64,000 nucleotides of DNA, from assembly GCF_018294505.1 (NCBI RefSeq), contig NC_057814.1, forward strand, positions 34,815,581 through 34,879,580, in the 5' to 3' direction. Source of the DNA: Triticum aestivum. Lineage: Eukaryota; Streptophyta; Magnoliopsida; Poales; Poaceae. Positions 35,248-45,472 of this stretch are shown here, in pieces. The position numbers and the translations under genes are program-made. The notes beneath the pieces are model-generated. The model made no database searches. It saw only the letters and a program-made list of their open reading frames with translations, and was not told where the DNA came from. Position 1 is the stretch's first letter. Every line of letters starts with the position of its first letter.

Positions 35248-35467
35248 AGAGGGTATTTATGTCCTACCTAATACTGATGATCATGTGCCTAGAACAATTA
35301 AGTAGGGTTGGTTCGATGACTATGAGGATGATGATCGTATGACTTGTTATTAATAACGAGTAGAAGTTGTATGATGATGATTAGTAGGACTTGTTATTAT
35401 GATGATGCATGATGCGGGAATGAAGAGTTATTTTATATCAGTGGGTGAAATGAACATGGATTGGAAT

Positions 35468-35577
35468 AAAGTGAAGGCAACAAGCATGTGGTGCATGTCG
35501 AAAGTAGTACTAATCCAAACTTGATCAAGTTAGGATTAATATTACTTTCGACATGCACCACATGTTGCCTTCACTTT
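35468..35577. repeat. 110-nt near-perfect hairpin near the CACTA right end
   Basis: The left arm (35468-35516) and right arm (35533-35577) pair almost completely. They share AAAGTGAAGGCAACA and GTGGTGCATGTCGAAAGTA with only a 4-nt bulge and about two mismatches, closed by a short loop (TCAAGTT region). Size, arm length and pairing fit either a small MITE or a microRNA-type precursor. Confidence 0.8.
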
Positions 35578-35958
35578 AATCTAAGCCATGTTTAGGCATA
35601 GCAGTAGCGTTGGTAAATCAAACACGGAAATAAGAGAGGGCAGTTCTCTCTGTTAGCTAGCTTACACACCCTAAATTACCCCCTAAACCCTCCCCCTTTA
35701 AAAAAAACAAAAACCCCAGCCACTGAAATGCTGACGCGTGGATGCCTTTTGGTCCCGGTTGGTGTCACCAACCGGGACCAAAGGCCCTCCTGCCTGGGCT
35801 GGCCGCAGCGGCCACGTGGAGGCCCATCTGTCCCGGTTCGTGTAAGAACCGGGACTAATGGGCTAGGGCATTAGTAACGACCCTTTAGTCCCGGTTCAAC
35901 AACCGGGACAAAAGGCCCTTACCAACCGGGGCAGATGACCCTTTTTCTACTAGTGGAG

Positions 35959-36020
35959 GCCTAACATGAGTCTACAAGAATACAGTGTAATAGACATCAA
36001 CTTGTTGGGGAGGTTACGAG
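35959..36020 (+). mobile_element. Continuation of the split retrotransposon leader
   Basis: After the second GAG copy the sequence (GCCTAACATGAGTCTACAAG...GACATCAAC...GGGGAGGTTA) continues the same retrotransposon leader interrupted at 29159. This confirms that the CACTA element jumped into an older retroelement. The match fades near 36020. Confidence 0.65.
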
Positions 36021-37525
36021 CACAACGCGGTGCTCGGATACGAGCGACAGGAGCTGTGTGCGCGGCGGCGGGCTTTCGGCCAGAGCAAAACAAAGGTGAC
36101 AACAGCGCTGCGACTACGGATCGAGAGCGTCGAGAGAGGGGAAAAGGCTGGGAGCTCACCTAGGGGGCACACGGTGGCCCGTTGGTGGCTTAGTAGCACA
36201 GATGGTGGCCGGATTCGACAAAGAACGTTGGTGACCGAAGGTTCAAGAGGATCTCGATCCGCTCGATGCAGGCATTCCCGGCTCGAGCTGATCATCGTAG
36301 ACGAAGTAGAAGAGGCAGGCGAAGCTCCTGGCGGGATCTTAGTTGATGGGGACGCCGGTGGCCATGTGAACGGAGGAGGCCATGGTGATGGTGGCATTGG
36401 GAAGAATCGAGCGGTGCGAGGGAGAGGGGAAATTGAGCTAGGGTTTGTGCCGGGGGTCGGCCTTATGCTCCAAGAGAGCCGGGGGATGGCCGGCACGCGA
36501 CATGGCCCGAAACGAATCTGCATCTTCTGACCCGAAAAATCAGGAGACACACTCCCGCTAACACTATTTTATGTATTCTCTTTGTTTCTGAATTTCTGTT
36601 GCACAAATTGATCACATGGATAGTTAATAAACTTGAGCATTAGCCACTGTACTTCCTATATGTCGATAAACGGTACATTGCTTTTCACTTTGCAGCCAGA
36701 GGTTTAGACTTCACATGGATTAATGCAGTTATTTTTGGAGATAATTGCTAATTCAAACTTCAAGGTACTACCTTTTTCTTTTCTTATCTTGATAAATGAT
36801 AAGCTTAGAACTTTAGTTATATAGGTATATCAAAATTTAGGACCCTATTTTGCATTTCATGCTGGCCTCACGCCACCGGCCGCCATGGCTCGCACCATGG
36901 CTGCTGCGTTTTTTCTTGGTAGTGCCACCTTGGCTCTGCCTTGGCCTGCGAGCATGGCTTGGATGTGGCCTCGTTGCAGCTACGAGTAAGGGTGTCGTCG
37001 AAACAGAGCTCCACATCCATCCCCGAAGCACACCCTACCCTGACGCACGTGCCGACGACCGCAAAGCTATGCGTATCCACGCCTGTGGTGGTGGCAATGG
37101 TGAGAGACGCTTCCTCCGGGGGGGAGGGGGGTAAAGACTGGTGATGGTGGATGGAAGGGGAAACGGTCGACTGTGGAGGGGCGGTGATGACGATCTCTCC
37201 AAAGGGCTTAACGAGGGGTAGCAGAGGTCATGCCAGTGGCAGTGGGCCGGCGTGCCAGACGGTGAAAAAAAACTAGGCGGCAAAAACTAGAGAAAATGAA
37301 AAACCTCGAACTAGCACATCCAATCAGCACTAAAACTGGGGAAAATACTAAATGGCCTAAAACGTGGCACATGTTTGCTTAAATGGGGTATAAATGAAGT
37401 AATATCTGTCACAAATGTGAAACTTGCGGGTAAAGAGTGGAATTAACTCTAAACTAATCAATGTCAAGTAAGAAAACACTTCTATATATAAAAGTATATT
37501 GTACAAACCTTGGGACATATAAATC
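36021..37525. other. GC-rich unclassified DNA between CACTA and the DUF6598 gene
   Basis: Both strands are open for long stretches at 36020-36540 and 36840-37260 because of GC content. On the minus strand, 36450-36000 has the look of a transposon or gene 5' end (GCTCGATTCTTCCC, then an ATGGCCTCCTCC start that soon meets a stop). No domain or splice pattern could be followed. 37280-37525 is AT-rich and includes the 3' flank of the next gene. Confidence 0.4.
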
Positions 37526-39327
37526 TTACTGACATGGTTCACACAAGCTAGACCATGTGGCCTTCACTGACATTACAAGACCGTACATATTACTTGAAAT
37601 TTTCGTAGAGCTTCCACTCTTCTGTGGTTCAAACCACACAGTGTCAAATATAATATCCTCAATGTCGTAGTCAAAATATCCGGGAATTTTCGAATCACCA
37701 ACAACGCCATCAGGATAGCAATTATCATCACCTGAGTGACGGTTGTGCGTGTATAAGTCTATAGTCAAATTCTCGGTGTAATCCACACAAACCGTGACCG
37801 GTGGCAGCCTGCAAACACTCAACTTGCCATTGAAGACTGAAAAAGCACCCCCTTGCATGGTACGGTAGACCGCAGTTATTGTAAGTGAATCAAACAAATT
37901 GTCCCCAAGATGATGCACCTCAAACTCCAACATAGCCAACACGGCCTTTGGGATAGAAGCCATTCTTAGATCGACGCTGCCGTGGTGGCCAGTGTTAATG
38001 TGCCAATGGTGCCTTTCATATTCTGCATAGAAAGATGGAGCATAGACCGAATATCCGTCTATTAACACCTTATCATCTTCACCTTCTTCGTCTTTAATTA
38101 GCAAACGATATTCAATTAGCACAAGCCCAACCGCGTAGATGCCTTGAAGTGGATTAAGTAGAGGTTGAAGCTTACAAGAACCCTGTATATTGTATAGTTA
38201 GACACATATCCTGCAGATTTCTTCAGTAAAGAGAAAATAAGAGAAGGTACAACATAACTCACCGGCTTAAGCTTACATGGTTTGTCTCTAGAGTATTCAA
38301 AGACATAGTTGCGTAGTTGGTTGTTTCTTACATCTCGGAATGCAAACATGCCGTAGACCTCTAAGGCGGCATCGTGAGGAGACGATAAATTCAAACTAAA
38401 CACTTGGATTGCCCGTCGACAAGGTTCATTCTCCCTTTTGTCGACCCAACGGTTTTCCCATCTTGGCAATGGAGGCGCTGCAGGCAATATGAAAACAAAT
38501 CATTAGATATCAAAAGTTGCACAGTAAATACATGGATAACGTCATATAGATTAGAACTTCGGAATCTTACAATATATAGAACCCGAGGAAGACTTCTCTC
38601 AATTTTTCTCTTTACACATGCTTAGGTATTTTTTTATGACTTATGGAACTCCCTTCCCTTGGTCCACAAGCAAATCATTGGACATGGCGTAGAAATAGAG
38701 AATATGACTTGCTCGAGATACAAATGGCCATGCGCATGCAAATATTTTTTAACTTTATTTATAAAGGCATACCGTCAAACTTTCTAAAAAATTGCCACCG
38801 GTACAAACATGTTTGAGATTGTGATTTTCTAGAATCTGTGGGTTCAAAACTTATAAAATGTACTAGTCATCATATGCTTAAAACTAAGTGGATTCATCAA
38901 AACATAAAAACTAGTACACAATTGCAATTAAGCGTGGCCACTTACGCAAGCTTTGAGCAGATAACAGTGTTGGATCGAGCTGACACGGGCCCTCGACCTG
39001 AAGAGACCCCTCCCAGATCCCCCTTGATCTCTTGGCGCAGGGCATGGTCGGCGGAAACCGCATCTGATTCTCCCACCTCTCCTCCATGTCGGCGACGTAA
39101 TAAGGGTTCCCGTCCTCGTAGTAGAAAGTATACCCGTATCCCCAAGAACCACCATAGTGGAGCTCCTCTTCTTCTTGGTCTGATTCGTAGTACTCGTAAT
39201 CGCCTTCGTCGTCTCGCTCTTGCTGTTCCTGCAGGATGGAGTCCAGCTCCCTGTCCCACAGCCAGGCGCAGAGCACCTCATCCTCTAGCTTCTTTCTCAG
39301 GGCCGCCATGTCCAGATCCGGCTCCAT
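37526..39327 (-). CDS. DUF6598-domain protein, 3 exons, 417 aa
   Basis: Minus-strand exons 39327-38946, 38477-38263 and 38182-37526 join in phase to 1254 nt with GT-AG borders (donors GTAAGT and GTGAGT). The third exon must start at 38182, because the alternative acceptor at about 38208 leads to a stop. Residues 1-127 are charged and include an acidic/aromatic stretch (YEYYESDQEEEEL). The DUF6598 domain follows: IQVFSLNL, VYGMFAFRD near 150-180, then GIYAVGLVLIEYRL near 215, and a C-terminal beta-rich half ending VKATWSSLCEPC. The family is known to me from grasses and has no established biochemical function. No signal peptide or membrane segment is seen. The gene appears intact. Confidence 0.85.
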
Positions 39328-39918
39328 GGCCGCCGAGGCGCCGCGAGATCGATCCGCGAGACAGATTTACAGGGGACAAAAGGGAGGAACTGACCTTCTC
39401 CTCCACCCTCCGTGATCTCCTTCCTCCGCCGACACGGACGGATCGAAAGGCGATTTTCCGGCGGGCGCCGAGGCGATCTCCCTCGATGAACAGCCGCCGC
39501 CAGGTGCGGTGCGGGTGCTACTTCCTCGCGGACGCGACTTCGCTGCTGACTCTTTGCAAGAGCGGCTACTGGGCTTTCTACTTTTGAACCCGGGCAGGGG
39601 GCTAATGGGCTTTCTACTAGTACTATTATTTTACGTGATAGTTAGGCCGAAATTGAATATATATTTTTACGGTCATGTTTATTTTTTTTCAACATAACTA
39701 ACTTTATTCCTCATATAATAGCCATGTCATTTATAGTAAAATCATGTTTTTCCAAAAAAGAAAATCATGTGATTCTAAGAAAAAAAATCATGTTTCTCAG
39801 TCAATGTGCGGATACTCTAAAAAAAGTCAATATGCGGCTAGTAGCTTCATGGTGGCAGAGGATTTGCAAGGGTTGGCATGGTGGTGAGAGATCATGAGGG
39901 ATCGGTGCTCATTTCTTC
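39328..39918. other. Promoter region of the DUF6598 gene and AT-rich spacer
   Basis: 39328-39590 is GC-rich and immediately upstream of the minus-strand start, so it probably holds the leader and promoter. An antisense open frame running through this and exon 1 is a composition shadow. 39600-39918 is AT-rich with nothing recognised. Confidence 0.5.
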
Positions 39919-40260
39919 ATGGTCTGCACAAATGTCGAGGAAATAGAACCGCAAGCTTGTTTAGTGGGATTGTATATTGCAGTTCCACCGCATAAGCCCG
40001 TCATTTTGGAGACTAACTGTTTGTTTACAAAAATATATTTGTCTAATAATGTTTTGTATAACTCAACCCTCGTGGATTTAAAGAGGGAAGCCTTAGGTGT
40101 CCCTCAACTTATTCCACAGTGTAACATGGCATGGATTACTAGGGACAAGAACAAAGTGGTCCATTAGATTGCTAAATTTCGTCTTGATTCTAGATTGGGT
40201 GGATTAATTTTAGCAGAGTGTACCATCCTGCGAAACGGATTCTATAACGAATGATTGTAT
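39919..40260 (+). pseudogene. LINE-derived RNase H-like (RVT_3) fragment
   Basis: The plus-strand frame contains PPHKPVILETNCLF, STLVDLKREALGV and, near the end, ITRDKNKVVH followed by a stop and then IAKFRLDSRLGG. This is the order of the RNase H-like domain found at the C-terminus of plant LINE proteins. The expected second Asp of the LETD motif is Asn, and the H-stop replaces the usual HxLA. It is a dead fragment with no LINE body attached. Confidence 0.65.
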
Positions 40261-41328
40261 TAAAGTTTATTAATTAATATGTGAATGGGTTTAAAAATGT
40301 TTATCAATTAATAAAAGCAGTAAAGTGAAGCTTTTTAAAATATTTTTGTCACTAACTCATTGAGGTAATCTTGATAAAACTTTCTAGATGCCTCCAACTC
40401 CCAATTTGATCTGAACTCTAATTTTAGCTAATCCAACAAGTTTACACTGTCACAACACATTTCTTGTGTACTAACTGTAAGCCTTCGTAGCAACAGGACA
40501 AAACTAAGTGAAACCACTTCACACTGTAGCAAACAATAGAATCACTGAAGAAAACAGTGAGGTGTCAGAATTGATCTCAATCTACAAGAGGCCGGTCAAT
40601 GGCTGAAATGATTTTGAGCAATCATAGCCACTATAATAGCCTTAAGGGTGAGTATCTGTCTTGTGAGTGGAGAGGGGGCGAGGGCGGGGCAATGGGGCGC
40701 ATTTAAAAGGCAGTTCAGTGAAAGTGGGATTTGAGGAGCATGCCACCAACAATAAGGGGCAGTGCATGTTCTTGTCAGTTGGCCGATATAAATGTATTAA
40801 TCAGGGTACCATGAGTTTAAATTCTGAGATTATACATTATTACTAGTACTATGGTAGATTGGAAAGATCATTCATACTGCATACTATTGGGGTTGATGTC
40901 AAGACCATGCTAGAGACAAGCATTCTAGGCAAGACAACTCTAATTATCCTCACAAGCTGCGCACGCGGTGGCATGCAGTGGGTTATGTGGGAGCAATGAA
41001 AAAATATTAGCATTTCCACGGTTGGTTGTTAAATCCATCTCAACTGAAGCTCACATGCTTCTATGGATGTCACTATTAGAATCGCCTTGATTACTTTGTT
41101 ACACTTGACAAATAAAAAACACTCGGCAAAGGCCAACCTTTCCGGGTGTTTCTTACAAAGCACTCGGCATTTTCTTTTGTTTTATTTTCTTCATTATTTT
41201 GTTTTATTTTCTATTTTTCATCTTATATTTTTTTCTTTTCTTCTCCGTTTCTAGACAATTAATGGATATAGTTCAATTTGAAGTGCAAGTGCATGAAAAC
41301 GTTGGCAAAAATTGGGTTGAAGTACTAA
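40261..41328. other. Intergenic DNA without recognised genes
   Basis: The stretch has mixed composition. A short word pair near 41120-41170 (CACTCGGCAAAGG and CACTCGGCA) resembles the ends of a common grass DNA transposon, but no matching other end or target duplication is visible. No coding region is supported. Confidence 0.45.
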
Positions 41329-41819
41329 GGGCGTGTTCGGTAGCCCTCCACAGCTGCAAACTCCCCAACTCCGTCGCCGCTAGCCAGCAGTCGGCTTCTC
41401 GTGTAAACTCCTGGAGTGATCGATCCGTTCGGTGTGTTAGCTTCTGCCTGCGAGCTGTATAAATGGTTGGCCTTGGTTGGTGACTGGCTTTATTGGGCTG
41501 TGGCCTGGAAAAAGGAATAGTGGGCCGTCTAAATGCCTAGGCCTGGTCGGTGGCACACCTCATATGGCTGTTCGGTCGTGGCTGTTTCTGCGTACCGGTT
41601 CGCAGCAAGTCACTTGGCGGTGGCAGCGAAGTGTAATATATGTGAACTCTCGCTTCTCAGTTTCTGTGGAGCTTGATTTTCTCAACTCCACGAATCCTCT
41701 AAATTTACATTGCGTGGTTAGCCAGCTTCTCGCTCGCATCGCCGGGAGTTAGACCGTTCGGGTGCACTCCACACATGGAGTTGGGGAGTTAAGAAGCCAG
41801 AGGGCTACCAAACAGGCCC
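41329..41819. mobile_element. Tourist-like MITE, 491 bp, TSD TAA
   Basis: It is flanked by TAA (41326-41328 and 41820-41822). The 20-bp inverted ends are GGGCGTGTTCGGTAGCCCTC and the complement of GGGCCTGTTTGGTAGCCCTC, with three mismatches. The subterminal parts also pair (CTCCACA...CTCCCCAACTCC against GGAGTTGGGGAG). The interior has no ORF of note. This fits a non-autonomous PIF/Harbinger element. Confidence 0.88.
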
Positions 41820-41929
41820 TAAATTTGAATCAAAAGAAGTATTGAAATTAAACGTTGATGCACCATTCTCCCATCTACTATAACTAAGCTCCCTATGGGT
41901 AAAGGCCTCTAATTCAACAGATTTGGATT

Positions 41930-42735
41930 CCCAATTTTTATTTAGTCAACATTTTTTCAATGAGCTCTCTTGTTGAAGTGTGGTGTTCAATTTTAAATCC
42001 GATTCATGATTTCAACTGGTCAATGATTTCTCAACTCAATCGGTAGCAACTAGTTTATAAAAATATATCAGTCTCTTCATCATCTGAAAAAAATAATGGC
42101 CACATGCAACACTGTAACACCAATATGATTCAGGACTGAGTTCTAATTTTTGAGTCGGTTAACAATTTTTCAAGGAGCTCTCTCATTCAAGTGAGGGGGA
42201 GGTGTTCAATTCTAAATTTGGTTCACTGTTTCGACCGATGAATGATTTCTCAAATCAATCCGTAACAACTAGCATACAAAAATACATCAGTTTCACAGCC
42301 TCTCATCACCTGACAAAAAAATGCTAACATACAACACTGTAGCACCAATATAATACTTGTGGTCACCACCGCAAGAAACTTCCATGCACACGTGTGGGTT
42401 AATTTGCATTCTTACAGAAATACATCGCTCTCTCACCCTTGTCATCACCTGATTATTTTTACTTGGTCAACTGTTTTTTGAAGAAACTCTCTCATTCAAC
42501 TTAGGGTTCAATTTTAACTTCGATTCATGATTTTTTACTGCTCAATGATTTCTCAAATCAATCGGCAACAACTGTTTTATAAAAATATATCAGTCTCGTG
42601 CACGCTCTCATCACCTGACAAAAATTTAATGCCATCATGCAACACTGGTGGGTCAATAATTTCTTAAGAAGCTCTCACATTCAATTGAGGTGTTCAATTT
42701 TGAATCCGGTTCACGATTTTGACTGGTCAATGATT
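41930..42735. repeat. Degenerate tandem array, unit about 180-300 bp
   Basis: Four copies of a block beginning GTGTTCAATTTTRAATCCG...GATTTCTCAA.TCAATCGG...TATATCAGTCT...CATCACCTGACAAAAA...CAACACTG start near 41985, 42208, 42506 and 42690. The last copy is cut short at about 42735, exactly where the SINE-like element begins. The copies are roughly 75-85% alike. No reading frame is shared. Confidence 0.75.
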
Positions 42736-43020
42736 TAGATGCTTAGGAGAACAGTGGTATCCCTAGCCTACCAGAGTTCAAGTCCTATGCTTGACACTAG
42801 TGCTCGCATTTTTCTGAATTTATTCAGACCTTCCAGCAATGTGCGTACAGTGGGAGGAGACATTCCTGTCGACTACGCATGCGTCTGTGGCGACTTCATC
42901 AATCTCAAGATAAAGTGCTGGTTTCTAGAGGTGCTCATGGGGTAGAGTGTGCATGCGTTATAGAGGGTGAGTGTACGTGCGTATGTATGAGCTTCTGCAT
43001 TTGTGTTAAAAAAATTAAGA
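42736..43020 (+). mobile_element. tRNA-derived SINE-like element
   Basis: A polymerase III B-box-like word, GAGTTCAAGTCCT (42773-42785), follows an upstream GTGGTATCCCTAGCC segment in the right position for an A box. The body contains GGAGGAGACATTCCTGTCGAC, then GTGCTCATGGGGTAGAGTGTGCATGCG and a GT-rich tail ending in an A-rich run (GTGTTAAAAAAATTAA). The body and tail match a short interspersed repeat that I know from Triticeae sequence. Target duplications were not found with confidence. Confidence 0.6.
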
Positions 43021-44491
43021 GGCGAGCATTCGCCAACTACGACCAAATTATTTTTGTGAGGGAAACCCACTATGATCAAATGAAGAGTGGTCGTTTTTGG
43101 TTCTTTCATTTCTTTATCACACTAGGTAAAAGTTTAGTAGTATCTCCAAATCTTCTGCTAAAATACAAAATATTAAGAAAACAATTTTCTTTACAACATG
43201 CATCCATGTTATATATATACAACACCTCGAAAATATTTGCTACAAATTTGAATGTGAATAGTTTCAAATGCATTGAGTTCTATATCAACTTCTTTCCGTT
43301 GCACGCACCCTAGATTATTACTCCCTCTGGTTCTTTTTTACTTTGGATATAAAATTTGTCTGAAGTTAAACTCATATAGTTATATATAAATTATCAACAT
43401 ATAAAAAACTGAAGTTATCACCCGCGAAAAAAACTGAAGTTATATAATTAAAAAATTAAACTCATGACGCACCTCATATAATATTGATTTTTTATATCAA
43501 CCCAAATGTTGACACTCAACCCTAATAATATTGTACATACTAATGATCAAATGCAAGTCAAGAACTGGATTGAGTAATTGACTTACATTTGGTCATTAGT
43601 ATGTACAATAATAAATTTGTGAAAAATACTTTCTAAAGACAATTCTTCGTGTGGCACGTTGGCGGCTCCAGAATAGATCTAATCATTTTCTGAAAGATAA
43701 AATCTACGTGCATGATTCTTTATACTGAAGTATCAAAACGAATTATCCATTAGTCGGTATTATACACGATTTCAACAAGCCGATCTGTATATTTTTGACA
43801 AGACGAAAATAGACAACAGTGGAGCCATTTTGAAAATCACACGGCATAACTTCTCCAGCTGCCGACAGCACAGCCTTCGCACGAAGTTGGTCATACCGTG
43901 TTGCACGTGCCACAATCTTCTCAACATACTCCATGGTAGGGACAGCTCACCAGCGACCACGAAACGATATTCAAATTTTATCAGTAGCAAGGAAAATTCA
44001 AACTCCGTGGTAGCGACCACGATGCTGCCGTCCGTGACTCGGTAGGTCGACCAGAAAAAAAAACCCCGTCCGAAAGCATCACCAACGCGTCGACCTCGCC
44101 GTGAACAGACGGTTGCGTCCGCATCGCCGCCGACGACAGAACACGTAGCACACACGGCAACCATCAACAGCACGACCCAAACCAAAACAACGTAGAAAAA
44201 CAGCAATTAGTCGCACCACAAATCAAGATACAATACCACGATGGGATCAAGGGCACGACAACAACAGAGTTGCAGCGAACAACAATGGTTCTGAGGTCTT
44301 CAACATAGACATACGTTTGCTTCATCGCAAACCAAAAGGAACATCACATATCAAGTTGGTTCGTCTTACTCATACCTAACAACCATATTTCTTCTACACA
44401 AAAGCTTAAGACCTAGAACAGCAATTAGGAACAAACTACAACCGGAATCAACTCATCCCGATCCACTACCGTCGTTCACGGAGAGGACAGC
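43021..44491. other. Intergenic DNA with a MITE-like half and a hairpin
   Basis: A Stowaway-like left end (CTCCCTCTGGTTCTTTTT, from 43321) has no matching right end. A hairpin lies at 43529-43610. From 43740 to 44210 both strands have open frames of about 140 codons on the minus strand and shorter ones on the plus, but I recognise no domain and see no splice pattern. The last part, about 44250-44491, is likely the 3' UTR of the H3.3 gene. Confidence 0.45.
43529..43610. repeat. 82-nt hairpin with 32-nt arms
   Basis: The arm TATTGTACATACTAATGATC...AATGCAAGTCA (43529-43560) pairs with TGACTTACATTTGGTCATTAG...TGTACAATA (43579-43610) with about three mismatches and an 18-nt loop. It is not bounded by a recognisable target duplication, though it could be part of a decayed MITE. 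Confidence 0.75.

Positions 44492-45472
<981 letters not shown>

Larger units (their letters stand above)
29160..35955. mobile_element. CACTA (En/Spm-type) transposon, 6796 bp, non-autonomous
   Basis: The left end reads CACTAGTAGAAAACAGGGC and the right end is the complement of CACTAGTAGAAAAAGGGTC. Both are flanked by the 3-bp duplication GAG (29157-29159, 35956-35958). Subterminal regions (29190-29420, 31460-31610, 35745-35945) carry many direct and inverted copies of a TCCCGGTT/AACCGGGA motif, the transposase-binding architecture of CACTA elements. Inside are a tandem array (29709-30800), a sequencing gap, an open stretch (32889-33197) and a spliced accessory gene (33464-35247). No TNP2-type transposase is seen, though 380 bp are hidden in the gap, so transposition would need another element. 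Confidence 0.93.

Noticed and set aside
36014..36550. Overlapping plus and minus frames of 166 and 178 codons
   Set aside because: Both strands are open at once, no domain or splice pattern is found, and the region lies between transposon remnants. It is left as unclassified.
38183..38210. Earlier acceptor for exon 3 of the DUF6598 gene
   Set aside because: Starting there leads to an in-frame stop. The acceptor just before 38182 restores a continuous domain.
38838..39587. Plus-strand 249-codon open frame
   Set aside because: It is antisense to exon 1 of the DUF6598 gene, which has proper splice phases. Its composition is the mirror of that exon and it has no recognisable domain.
41120..41170. 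Possible transposon end with CACTCGGCA words
   Set aside because: Only one side is visible. No inverted partner or target duplication was found, so no element is called.
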